Made by a program: the position numbers and the translations under genes | From: Allomyces macrogynus ATCC 38327 | Taxonomy: Eukaryota; Blastocladiomycota; Blastocladiomycetes; Blastocladiales; Blastocladiaceae | Length of the DNA stretch: 64,000 nt | NCBI GenBank assembly: GCA_000151295.1 | Contig: GG745344.1 | Span: forward strand, 713,043 to 777,042 | Direction of reading: 5' to 3' | The notes under the pieces: generated by a model | What the model was told of the DNA's origin: nothing | What the model saw: only the letters and a program-made list of their open reading frames with translations | Databases searched by the model: none | In this document: piece after piece, positions 11,239 to 20,629 of the stretch | How the letters are laid out: the number at the start of each line of letters is the position of its first letter | Position numbering within the stretch: position 1 is the first letter of the stretch

Positions 11239-12333
11239 ATGTCCTCGGCGCGCGCGCTCTTTCGCGAGGCCAAGGCCGCCAAGCTCGGCGCCTCTTCTGC
11301 TGCCGCCTCGGCCACCCCACGCGTCCGCCACCCACTCGCCGCCTACGATGCAGCCGGGCGTCTGCGCTGCACGGCCTGCGCACTTCCCGTCAAGTCGGCC
11401 ACCGCCTGGCCCGTCCACCTCGCCTCGCAAGCGCACAAGAACGCAGTGCGCCAAGCGGCAACACGTGCACCGTCGGCGTCGGCCGCCGTCAAGCGCAAGG
11501 CCGACGTGCTCGACGATGCTGCACCGCTAGCGCAGCAGCAGCCCAAGAAACCGGTAGCAGCTAGTCGGCTCGTCGCGTATGCCGGCAGTGACGATGATGA
11601 TGACGACGAGTATGAGTCTGATGCGATTCCGCCACGACCGACGAGTACCAGCAGCGGCGCTGCCGTACAGCAGCGCAATGCGTCCTCATCGACCCCCTCT
11701 AATGGGCAGAACGGCGACTATGACGATTCTGCTGCTCTCCCCACCGGATTCTTTGACGCCGACATGACCGACGCAGGAGCACCAGCACCCGACGGCGATC
11801 CGGCCGCAGACGACCCCGACCTGACCCTCCCCGCGGGCTTCTTTGCCGCAACCGTCGACGCACCCGCACCACCACCACCCGACGTTGGCGACGATCTCAT
11901 GGTCGATGACGCACCTATACCCGACGCACCCGCTCCCGCGCCTGTCGTCGCGGACGGCGCTCTCCCCGCTGGCTTCTTTGCCGACACTCAACCGGCCAAT
12001 CTCGACGCCGAATACGCGGCGTTCCAGGCGGAGCTCGCGCAGGACGCGGCCACTGCCGACCCTGTCACGGAACGGGAAGAAGAGGAGGACCTCGATGCCA
12101 TGTTCCGCCGCATCCAGGCCGAGCGCGATGCCGACGAGCAGCAGACGCTTGCTGCGATGCAGGCGCGGGTGCGCGCGCTTGCGGAGCACCGGCCGCGGGT
12201 GGCGGTGGATGCAACAGCAGCAGCGGCAGGAGTAGGGGCAGAGGCGGCGACGCGGGAGGAGGAGATGGAGGACGACGAGAGTGACATGGACAGCGACGAG
12301 GAAATGGATAACTGGCGCGTGAGGAGGATATAA
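11239..12333 (+). CDS. ZNF830-like zinc-finger protein
   Basis: Single exon, 364 residues. The N-terminus matches the ZNF830 (Omcg1/CCDC16) layout: a short helix (ARALFREAKAAKLG), then HPLAAYDAAGRLRC and a U1-type C2H2 finger, C-x2-C-x12-H-x5-H (LRCTACALPVKS...HLASQAHKNAV). The human protein is nuclear and associates with spliceosomal factors. The middle is acidic and disordered and carries three copies of an LPxGFF motif (ALPTGFFDADMTD, LPAGFFAATVD, LPAGFFADTQP), as in fungal members. A predicted coiled coil (FQAELAQDA... MFRRIQAERDADEQQ) and a conserved tail, DNWRVRRI, follow. Homology of the finger block and tail is clear; the precise role is inferred. Confidence 0.85.
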   Translation: MSSARALFREAKAAKLGASSAAASATPRVRHPLAAYDAAGRLRCTACALPVKSATAWPVHLASQAHKNAVRQAATRAPSASAAVKRKADVLDDAAPLAQQQPKKPVAASRLVAYAGSDDDDDDEYESDAIPPRPTSTSSGAAVQQRNASSSTPSNGQNGDYDDSAALPTGFFDADMTDAGAPAPDGDPAADDPDLTLPAGFFAATVDAPAPPPPDVGDDLMVDDAPIPDAPAPAPVVADGALPAGFFADTQPANLDAEYAAFQAELAQDAATADPVTEREEEEDLDAMFRRIQAERDADEQQTLAAMQARVRALAEHRPRVAVDATAAAAGVGAEAATREEEMEDDESDMDSDEEMDNWRVRRI

Positions 12334-12970
12334 GTGTGTTGCTGCTGCTTTCAATGACCGTGAATCATACCTGCTCTGCCCGCACAACGGTCGGCGCTCT
12401 TCGCGCTTGCAGCGGGGACGACGAGCCTTAGTCTCTTGTTGATGGTCGCTGTTGCTCCAGGATTGCTCAATGTTGCTCGGCAGGGCTTGGAATGGCTTAC
12501 GCCAAGTTTCACCAAGGCGTTGCACTCGTGCGTCCAACCACCTCAGAGCGGATGAACCCCGCTCGGGCCAGACCCACAACCAACTCTCTTTCCATCAACA
12601 AGACGCGCACCCGGGCCTGTTCGGAGGTCTCCATCCCTCCATCCCTGCTCCAACTTGCTGCTCACAACACGTCTCCTGCCTGCGGCCTTTGTTGTGACCG
12701 TGCGCGCGGCGGATAACGGGGGAGGCCTGACTGAGCACACGCCCGCCCGCACGCCGCCTCCGCCGCGCGAAACTGCCCGATGTATCATGATTTCGCGACC
12801 AACTAAGCACCACCAGCGCGGAAGGGCCCGCTGACCGGGGCTCTGATCAACCGCCGTCAGCGAAGCGCCTGTTGATGGTGGCCGACCGGGGGGGAGTATA
12901 AAGCTGGCGCGTCGCGCTCCGCTAGCGAGGCCCACCGTACTCTCATCCAATACCCATCAACACACCAACC
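12334..12970. promoter_or_regulatory. intergenic with TATA box of the HIG1 gene
   Basis: These 637 bases separate two plus-strand genes. A TATAAA at 12897-12902, within GAGTATAAAGC, lies ~70 bases before the downstream ATG at 12971, a suitable position for a core promoter. Nothing else was recognised. Confidence 0.55.
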
Positions 12971-13857
12971 ATGGCCTCGCCCAACACCTCCTCGAGCCCC
13001 GCAGTTGCCGCGACCGACGCCCCCGTCGTGCCTTACGTCAAGCTGCCGTCGTCAGCCGCCGACGAGAAGCGGCACGCCGATGAGTTTGATGCCATGGTTC
13101 GCGAGTGGGCGTTCCGCGGCGGTGTCATTGGTCTTGCTGCCGGCGTGGTACGCACCCCATCAAGAACCGCCGCTATCCGCAGCGAGCGTGCATGTTGCCG
13201 ACTGTTGCTGATCCCGATCGCCGTGTTTAGGGCGGCGTCATGCTCGCGTCGCGCTACTCCAAGCACTTCAACGCCCTAACCGTGCCGTTCAAGGTCTTCA
13301 TCGTCTCGTCCATTGCGACCGCCGGGTTGATTATCGAGGGCGAGCGCGCGACCTTCCACTCGCCCGCGTCGCGGTTCCACTACCACCACCAGCTGCAGGA
13401 ACAGGCCTATGCGGCCGAGCACCAGGTCGAGGAGGAAGAGTCGGCCCTGGCCCGCGCGCGCGACTGGGCGCTCGAGCGCCGGTACCAGCTGACGCTCGGC
13501 ATTTGGGTCGCTGCCATGGGGTACGTTTGGCCATTTCGGTTCCGGCACGGCATCCCGCGCAGTCGCTGACACGCTCGGTTTCTCCCAACGCGTAGCGGCT
13601 CCTTCTTTGCCCTCTACCGCAACAAGAACCTCGGCACTGGCCAAAAAATCGTGCAGGCGCGTGTCTACGCGCAGGGCGCCGTCCTTGCCGCGCTCATGGC
13701 GACCGCGGGTCTGTCGGCGCTCGGGACCAAGAAACCCAAGTCGCACCACCAGCCGCAGGCGTTCCTCTACCCGTGGGAGGTCGAGGAGCAGGAGAAGCTC
13801 AAGGTCGCGGCCGCGACCGCCAAGCCCGCCGCGGCAGCACCGGCCAAGTCGGCATAA
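12971..13857 (+). CDS. HIG1-domain respiratory supercomplex factor (Rcf2-like)
   Basis: Exons 12971-13147, 13231-13520 and 13596-13857 join to 242 residues. The C-terminal third is a HIG1 domain with two membrane segments around SFFALYRNKNLGTGQKIVQARVYAQGAVLAAL; the QARVYAQG block is the HIG1 signature (R-x-R/Y-x-x-AQ). An N-terminal hydrophobic pair (FRGGVIGLAAGVGG, VFIVSSIATAGLII) precedes a charged coiled stretch rich in Glu and Ala. The arrangement resembles yeast Rcf2, an inner mitochondrial membrane protein that associates with complexes III and IV. The C-terminal tail is Ala/Lys/Pro-rich. Donors are GTACGC and GTACGT. The HIG1 call is firm; Rcf2 rather than Rcf1 orthology is inferred from length and the extra N-terminal membrane pair. 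Confidence 0.85.
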
Positions 13858-14575
13858 GTATGTCGAGGGGCGCAAGGGCGCATGCCAGCTGTGTATATTT
13901 GATCCTTGCCGGTCGCGCGCACGACATGCGCGCGGCCCGCGTGGCATGCGGCGGTGCCTGACGTGGATGCTGATGGGTTTGCATTTCGGTCGTGCTTTTG
14001 GTTTGGTTTCTTCTCGGTGTTTTTTTGTTCGGTTTGGTTTGGTTTGGTTCTGTTGCAATGACCAACTGGTAAAAACAAGGACTTGCGTGATTTGCGTCGC
14101 ATTGCTGGGCCGCCAGCCGGGTGGAGAAGGCGCCGTCGCTCGCCGTAACTATTCTGGTTGATGCGCCAGCATCCAACGCATAGTCGTGGGCAACATGTAT
14201 GGTTGAGTGCGTCGGATCGAGGCGGCCGCGGTCATGTCGGACAGAACGCGCGTCCCGAGCTAGACAGAGGCACGGCTTTCTCGCAATGTGCAAGGACAGT
14301 CTCGCTTTTGAAAGTTTGGTTGCAGTTTCAGCTCATGAGGCGACAAGCAGCGGTTAGTTGATCAGCGACAGATCGCAGTGCACAAAAAGGAGAGAACGGC
14401 ATGATTGTGCAAAAGGAGCGTATAATATTGTATACCGGCTATGGTCGAGCACAAAACCCCCAAGAACAAAGCACAAGATCAACGAAAATCAATGGCCAAT
14501 CAAACAACGACACGGTTAAGGGCTCCACACGAACCCCCGTTGACCGCGACCGCGCGCTCCAGCATCGCTCTCTGC
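13858..14575. other. 3' flanks of convergent genes
   Basis: The HIG1 gene and the truncated dehydrogenase copy converge here. There is a TTGGT/GGTTT-rich simple tract near 14000-14050. No gene was recognised. Confidence 0.45.
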
Positions 14576-15980
14576 TTACTGGCCGATGCGGGCAAAGTAC
14601 GGGTTCATGAAAGTGAAGAACGCGAACTGCGACGGCGACGTGCCGTACTTGTAGATGAACCGCGACGCAAGGTACGCGCCAAAGATGGCACGCGTGTACG
14701 ACTCGGGCACGCGCGACAGGATCGTGTCCAGGCCGAGCTGCTTCTGCAGGAGCTTGGGCAGCGCCTCCTCGAGCACAATCTTGCGCAGCGCCTTGTTGTC
14801 CCAGAGCGTCGTCGACTGCAGCTCGTCCGAGAGCTTGACGACTGCATTCGACAGCTGGTCCGAGATGATGGCCTTGGGCACACCCGTGCGCTCGGCCTCA
14901 GCCCAGATCGCCTCAAACTCGGCGGCGGCGTTGCTCTCGATGATTGTCTGCACCTCCTCGACGTACTTGGCGTAGAAGGCCGGCGGGTTGCGCGCGTCCT
15001 TGACCGACATGTGCTGCTCAAACTCGGTGTCGTTGAACGACAGAGCGGCCAGCACCTCGAGCGACGACGAGGTCACACCGCCTTTGTTGGCCGACGCGTC
15101 CTTGAAGATGACAGCACCGGCCTTTTCCAAGCGCAGACGCGCGTCCTGCGTGAAGAAGAGGTTGGCGCCCTCGACAATGTACTTGAACCGCGGCGTGCCG
15201 TCGTCGTTGAGCAGCATGTGCACGTTGTTGATATCGACGGCCTCGGGGCGGCCACCGCACGGCACAAACAGCGTCGACGAGTACTCGCGCTTGAGGTGGA
15301 AGACGTTGCGGAACTGCAGACCGTTGGGCACGACCGTGCCGTCGGGCAGCGTCACGTCCACGTCGTCGACGAGCACACGGAACCCTTGCGGCGACAGCTT
15401 CTTGACGTCAAAGTGGTTGATCATCTTGCGCTCGGTCGCGAGACGCGTCAGTTCGACGCGATCGATACCGACCGGGTCGTAGAGCACGCCCGAACCGTCA
15501 ACAATGCCGACCGTCTTGTCCTTGGAGATCTTGATTTCATTCGAGCCCAAGTCGCCGTCGGGGCCGCCCGTCTGCATCTTGGTGCAGTCCTCCTCCTTGA
15601 TGTTTCAGCTTCTTGAGCGTGCCGAGAACATACTGGTGCACCGAGCGCGTCGTCATGCCGTAAATATCGTGCGGAATACCGCCGAGCGACTGCGACTTGC
15701 CCGTGGTGAACGCCTTCCAGAACGACGCGCCGCGCTGGCGCGCGTGCTGCGACGCCCAGTCCATGAAATCGGCCGTGCCCTCGTCAGGACCGAAAAAGGG
15801 GATCTCGGGCTTGCCGTAACGGTCGACAATCTTTTCCTTGATGCCGGGCGTCTGGCCGGCGATCAGGAGGTCGAGCATCGCGTCCACGTACTTTTCGAAC
15901 GCGACCCGCGACTTGCCCTGCGACGCCAGATCGAGCAGGATAGTACCCTTAGACCCTCCTTCAGGCAGTTCTTTGTTTTT
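14576..15980 (-). pseudogene. 5'-truncated, frameshifted copy of NAD-glutamate dehydrogenase
   Basis: This segment is homologous to about the last 475 residues of the intact dehydrogenase at 20630-23991. Homology starts abruptly at the KNKxLPExGSKG block (~15975); upstream there is G-rich, unrelated sequence and no start codon or N-terminal exons. It keeps the NAD-binding GGPDGDLGSNEI stretch and ends a little differently (NPYFARIGQ against the other copy's SPYMQKSHATRPQ). One extra T at 15602-15605 (TGTTTCAGC here, TGTTCAGC in the intact copy) breaks the frame between VLGTLKKL and the QTGGPDGD block. The copies differ at many synonymous sites and a few residues, so this is not a simple assembly duplicate. 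Apart from the one indel the frame is conserved, which fits recent decay, a sequencing error, or a collapsed assembly junction. Confidence 0.85.
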
Positions 15981-16296
15981 CCGGTGTTGGGGGCGCCCCG
16001 GGGCGGGGGGGGGGGCGGCGCGGGCCGGCGGTGGCCAGGGCGGGTCTGCCTCGACGCTTGCGCCGCTCACGACAGCACGGGCCCCGCGACGCACCACGCA
16101 ACACCGTCCAGCGCGGGCGTCCGTACCGGCCTCCCGGCAAGGACAGTCCACCCGCGGCCGACTGCACCTCCCGTTCGCACAGCGTGCCGGCACCCGCTGC
16201 AGTCACCACTGCCCAAGTCGACGCGCGCATCGTTACCTCTTGGCTCGAAATCCAGTCCTTCGACCACCGTCCTCTCGCCTGTGCCAGTGACCAGCC
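15981..16296. other. G-rich junction and promoter of downstream gene
   Basis: A C/G run (about 15988-16020) marks the edge of dehydrogenase homology. The rest, up to the ATG at 16297, has no recognisable coding content and probably holds the promoter of the following gene. Confidence 0.4.
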
Positions 16297-19200
16297 ATGC
16301 ATCCCGCTGTCCAAGGCGCCGTCCCACTGCCAGCGGTCCCGCCGCCCGCTGCACCCCCGCCTGACGAGCCGAAGAAACTCTTCCGGCTTGTCAAAAACGC
16401 CGCGGGTTTGACCGTTCAGTTCGAGTTCTGGGAGTCTGGTGCCCCGCCCGACGGCGACATCTTTGAAAAGGATCTACCTGATTACGATGCATTACCCGAA
16501 CGGCAGCGCCCAAGCGCCTCGTTTCTCGGATCGCATGCCAGGGCCAAGGCCAAGCCGCTCGGTTTCGGCGCCTTCCGGCTCAACAAGTCACCGATTGCGC
16601 CGCACTGGCGGCGTCAAGCCGTCGCGCGCTCAGTGTGGTACCATGCGCACGGCAATCTCGTCAAGGCCAAGCAGGTCATGGACATGGAGTGCAACGCCGC
16701 GGCCAAGTCGCTAATCGAGAGCATCAACTTGTTGCTCTTCCCGGACTTTGTCTACGAGGCGCGGGTCTCCGACACGGCGGCGCTCGTCACGGTCGTCAAG
16801 TACCCGTCCGACAATCCAAGTAATGTGACCGAAATTCTGAATATCACGCCGCGGCCGTTCCCGGGCTCCGACTACCTGACCTACGCCCTCACAGGCAGCG
16901 ACCCGCGCAAGGTGATTGCGGTCTTGCAGGACGTCTACACCGTCGGCAAGCGTGGTTCCGAGCTGACGGCAAAGCGCAAGGACGTGTCCACGATCGCGCG
17001 GGCGAAGCCATGGTTTGTCAAGTGGCGCGATCAATATTTCGCGCAGACGGTGTGCATCAGTGCAACCAAGACGCCACCGCTCAAAGCTGAGACGTGCGAC
17101 AAAACGCTCGACGAGCTGCTCTCTCGGTACCTGCTTGCCGGCAAGCCGAGCACATTCAGCAACGTCACGCGCCATCCGACCCCGCTATTGGAATCGGTGA
17201 TTGTCACGCTTGAGCCGTCGTTTTCGTCCTGTGCCCTTGACCGACTCGAGCTCGAATCGATACTCTGCAAGCTGCTCGACAAGAAAGCGGCTGTTGCTGC
17301 GCACGCGGTCCTGCAGACGGTCGATCTTAGCAAGCTGTCCAGGTCGGCCAATGTCCTTTTTTATTCGCACTTCCGCCAGAACACGCCAGTGGTCAATCGG
17401 CTCGTGGCCATCGGGCTCGGGATAAGGATTTCGCCACGTTTTAAGCGGCACTGGACGCTCGCCAAGGACGTGGCGCAAGCCCTTATCGAGCTTGATCATG
17501 TACGCCGCTCTTCTCTCCCTGGGCCCAATCGCTGGGTGTAACGATGCGCTGAATCGCTCGAGTGTTTTCAGGCCGATGATCTCGACGATGTGGACGCCAC
17601 CGACAGCGGCGGGCGACTTGTTCTCGCTGGCGACGGTTCCGAGGCCGATGCTGACGGCAATGTCGTCAACGACGACCCGGCCGACAGCGTCTGTGCTGCA
17701 AAAGTATGTGGCTGCGTGCGCGCATGTGGCTGTTGCTTTCCATCTGCTTGTCAAACTTACGCATCAGTTTTTCGCCGCGAGAGTAGATGGCCGAACTGGA
17801 CGCGTCTGACCACGCCCTGCTTGTCGCGTTCTTCAAGAAGTTTTTAATCAAGCCCGAGCACCAGGCGCAGCGCACGTCTGAGGAGGCCGACATTTTCATG
17901 GACCCGTCCGAAGCGCAGACGCTCCTGCACACGCTCGAAGTCTTCCCGGCCAAGTATAAGCACCTCGTCACCAAGACCGTCGAGGCGGTCCACCGCGTCA
18001 ACGAGCATGAGCGCGCCGAGCCCGCCAAGTGCGGCTTCATCATCCGATTCGACGACGTGGGCACGCCCCTCACGTTGCACCCGCTGTCCCAAGCTCGTGT
18101 CGAGCTCTGCTTGCGCGGCGTGCTTGGTCTGCACAATCCGCTCGACACGGAGCCGCACCTCGCGGTTGCGAGCTCCACAGTGCAGCGGCTCTTCCGGGCG
18201 TTAAAACCAGTCTGTGCTCTTTTCGGCCGTAGTTTCGACCTCGTCGTGGTCGAGACCTGCGCCATATCGACATCCTCGTCTTTCCCTCAGCGGTACATCC
18301 GCAACGCCGACAAGGAAGACCCGATCGCCAAGCGGTGGTGGCAGCTCGGCACCCAGTTTTACCACGAGCTTGGCGATGTGTTTGAGGAGGACGAGGCGAC
18401 GCGCGTGGTCGTCCTGTCCCAGCTCGTCGGCATGAAGATTGGGCGCAAGGTGCCGGCCGTGGTTGAGACGGGCATGAACCACCCGTCGGCAGGGCGGATG
18501 GCCGGCTCCAAGGGATTGCTCGGCATGTACGAGCGATTTGTCGACCTGTTTGGGCTCACACCGGCGCTCGAGGCGACGGGCATGGATGTCTTACGCGACG
18601 CGACCGAGCGCAACGCGTGGCCCCAGCTGATGTCGTTGCCGGATGACGACAAGATTCGCGAGCTGACGGGGCTCACGGACCCGGGCGCCATTGCGCTCGT
18701 GATTATGTTGTGCCGGCTCTGTGGTGACCGGCAAGTCACGCGCGAGCTTGCTCGCGCTGCCGCTCGTGCTGAACGCGCGGCCGCGAAGGCGGCCAAGGCG
18801 GCGGCTGTCAATGCCCAGGGCAAGAAGCGATCCGAGGAGATGATTCACGAGACGAGCGAATCGTGGTCCGCGACGGTGGCTGCGGCCGCGGCGACGCCGA
18901 CGGCGGCGACGGGCGCGACGGCAGCAGATGCGGCACCGACGCCACCGACCTCACCAGGGTTCACGGCGGCCGCGACCAACCCGCCGCCTGAGTTCCCGAT
19001 GCCTGCAGCGACGCCAACCGCGGCGGGCGCGACGACATCAGCTGTGGCACCAACACCACCGAGCTCGCCTGGGTTCACGGCTGCCGCGATCAACCCACCG
19101 CCTGAGTTCCCGATGCCTGCAGCTGCGTCAACGACGGCGACGGGCACGTCGATGCGGCTGAAGCGCATGTCCCGCGTCTCTCCAGCCGTATCGCCGCCCA

Positions 19201-20084
19201 CGTACCCGATGGCCGCGCCGGCGGACGCAGTGGCACCCTCGCGATTTGGTTCAGCCGCAACTGCAGCGAACGGACCGACGCCGATCTCGTCCGAGTTTAC
19301 GGCGGCCGCGGGCTCGTCATTGGCGGTCAAGGCCAAGCATGCACGGCGCCCTTTCTTGGCCTCTTTGGCCGTGCCGACGCCGGCGACCTCGTCTGAGCTT
19401 CTGGCGGCTGCTGGCACGGTACCGTCAAACTCGGCGATCAATGCCGCCGCGCTGGATGCACAAGCCACGCTGATGGTCGGGTCTTCTGCTGCTGCCGCTG
19501 CCGCGACGACGCAGTCCACGCAGGTGTACGGCGACTCGGCGCTCGCTTCCGCGCCACTGGACGTGGAAGGAGCGGTGGCGACCGCCGCTATGGCTGCGGG
19601 GGAGGAGGATGAGTGGACGGCGTCGGACGAGGAATTCGAGAAGATGTTCGGCCCGCAGTTGGCGGCCGCTCACGCGAAACTGGACGCGCTGGACACGCTG
19701 GTTGCGGCTTCACTTTTGATAGCACCGCCACCCCTGCCCTCGCCGAGCTTTGCGCAGACGGCCCCACCCACGCTCCCATCGATGTTTGCGCCGCCGCCGC
19801 CTTCGCCCGCGAGCACCCTTAGTCAGAAGACGGCGACGGGCGCGACGAAGCGCCCAGCCCCGTCGACCGTTGTGCTGCCACCGCCCTCGCCTGCGCGCGC
19901 CGTCGGTCGCTGGACGCCCGCAACGCCGACTGCGACAGTGCCGCCGCCCCAACTGCCGACGGCCGTCGCGCCTCCGCCGCCCCCGCCCGCTCGTGCATTC
20001 GGTCACAAGACGACGACGGGCGCGACGAAGCGCGCGCGCGAGTCCACGGATATGGGCTCGGCGTCCAAGAAGATGCGCAACTAA
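16297..20084 (+). CDS. Unrecognised ~1,210-residue protein with disordered C-terminus
   Basis: Three exons join in phase: 16297-17499 (donor GTACGC), 17572-17703 (donor GTATGT, a short acidic exon) and 17787-20084. This makes one protein of about 1,210 residues from what look like two separate frames. I do not recognise the family. Residues ~25-410 and ~445-790 look like folded alpha/beta regions (for example FGAFRLNKSPIAPHWRRQ, PHWRRQAVARSVWYHAHG, RYIRNADKEDPIAKRWWQ). After a short Ala/Lys/Arg helix (ARAERAAAKAAKAA) the last ~400 residues are low-complexity Ala/Pro/Thr. They include two near-identical copies of a ~35-residue unit around PPxSPGFTAAAxNPPPEFPM and two copies of a KTxTGATKR motif. 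The C-terminus ends in a basic patch (ATKRARES..SKKMRN) that could be a nuclear signal. A DNA- or RNA-associated role is only a guess. Confidence 0.75.
18932..19122 (+). repeat. Tandem coding repeat, PPxSPGFTAAAxNPPPEFPM
   Basis: Inside the large unrecognised gene, a unit encoding a Pro-Thr-Pro-Pro block, SPGFTAAA, NPPPEFPMPAA occurs twice in tandem with an Ala/Thr spacer. The nucleotide copies are similar but not identical. Confidence 0.75.
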
Positions 20085-20629
20085 ACGGCGCGCACGGTAT
20101 GGGCCATTCACGCCCGGAAACCGGAAGCCACGGCCCTGGCTGCCCGTGGCAAGTTTGTTTCGATTTTTCCCAGTTTTCATCCTCTCTCTCGTTTCGTTCG
20201 GATCAGCGGAGCACTGGTCGTCCGCTTTGTTTTCTTCAAGAGCGGTGCGCCGTTTCTTTCATTCCCTTTTGATGCCTCTTTTGGCGCACGACACCGTCAG
20301 ACACCGACGGCCGTCGCGCGAAGTGTCTGTTCTTGTCCACGAATGTGCCCATGAAAACCGGTTGATGACAACTGTGAGTCGAGTCGACTTAGTTCAGAGC
20401 GCTCAGTTTTTGCGGTTCGGATCTGAACGTCTCGATTCTTTGCGTGGAGTGCAGCAGCGGGAGAGCGCTGAGTGCAGAAGCTGCTGCAAAGAATGGACAG
20501 TGAGCAGAAAGAAGCGGCGTGGCGGGAAATACACTCTGTATTGCTAGAATCAAGGCAAAAAGATGGTGAAGAACAAGCAAGAGAAACCGCCTAACTGACG
20601 GGAAGTTGGAAAACCCAAGGCACAACAAA
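20085..20629. other. 3' flanks of convergent genes
   Basis: This is the intergenic stretch between the stop of the large plus-strand gene and the stop of glutamate dehydrogenase. No coding or RNA signal was recognised. Confidence 0.45.

Noticed and set aside
9942..11315. N-terminal extension of acyl-CoA synthetase to 11315
   Set aside because: The extra ~250 codons are Arg/Pro-rich, overlap the start of the divergent ZNF830-like gene, and precede a family-like Met at 10556.
14441..15616. 391-codon plus-strand open frame
   Set aside because: Antisense to the truncated dehydrogenase copy; same explanation.
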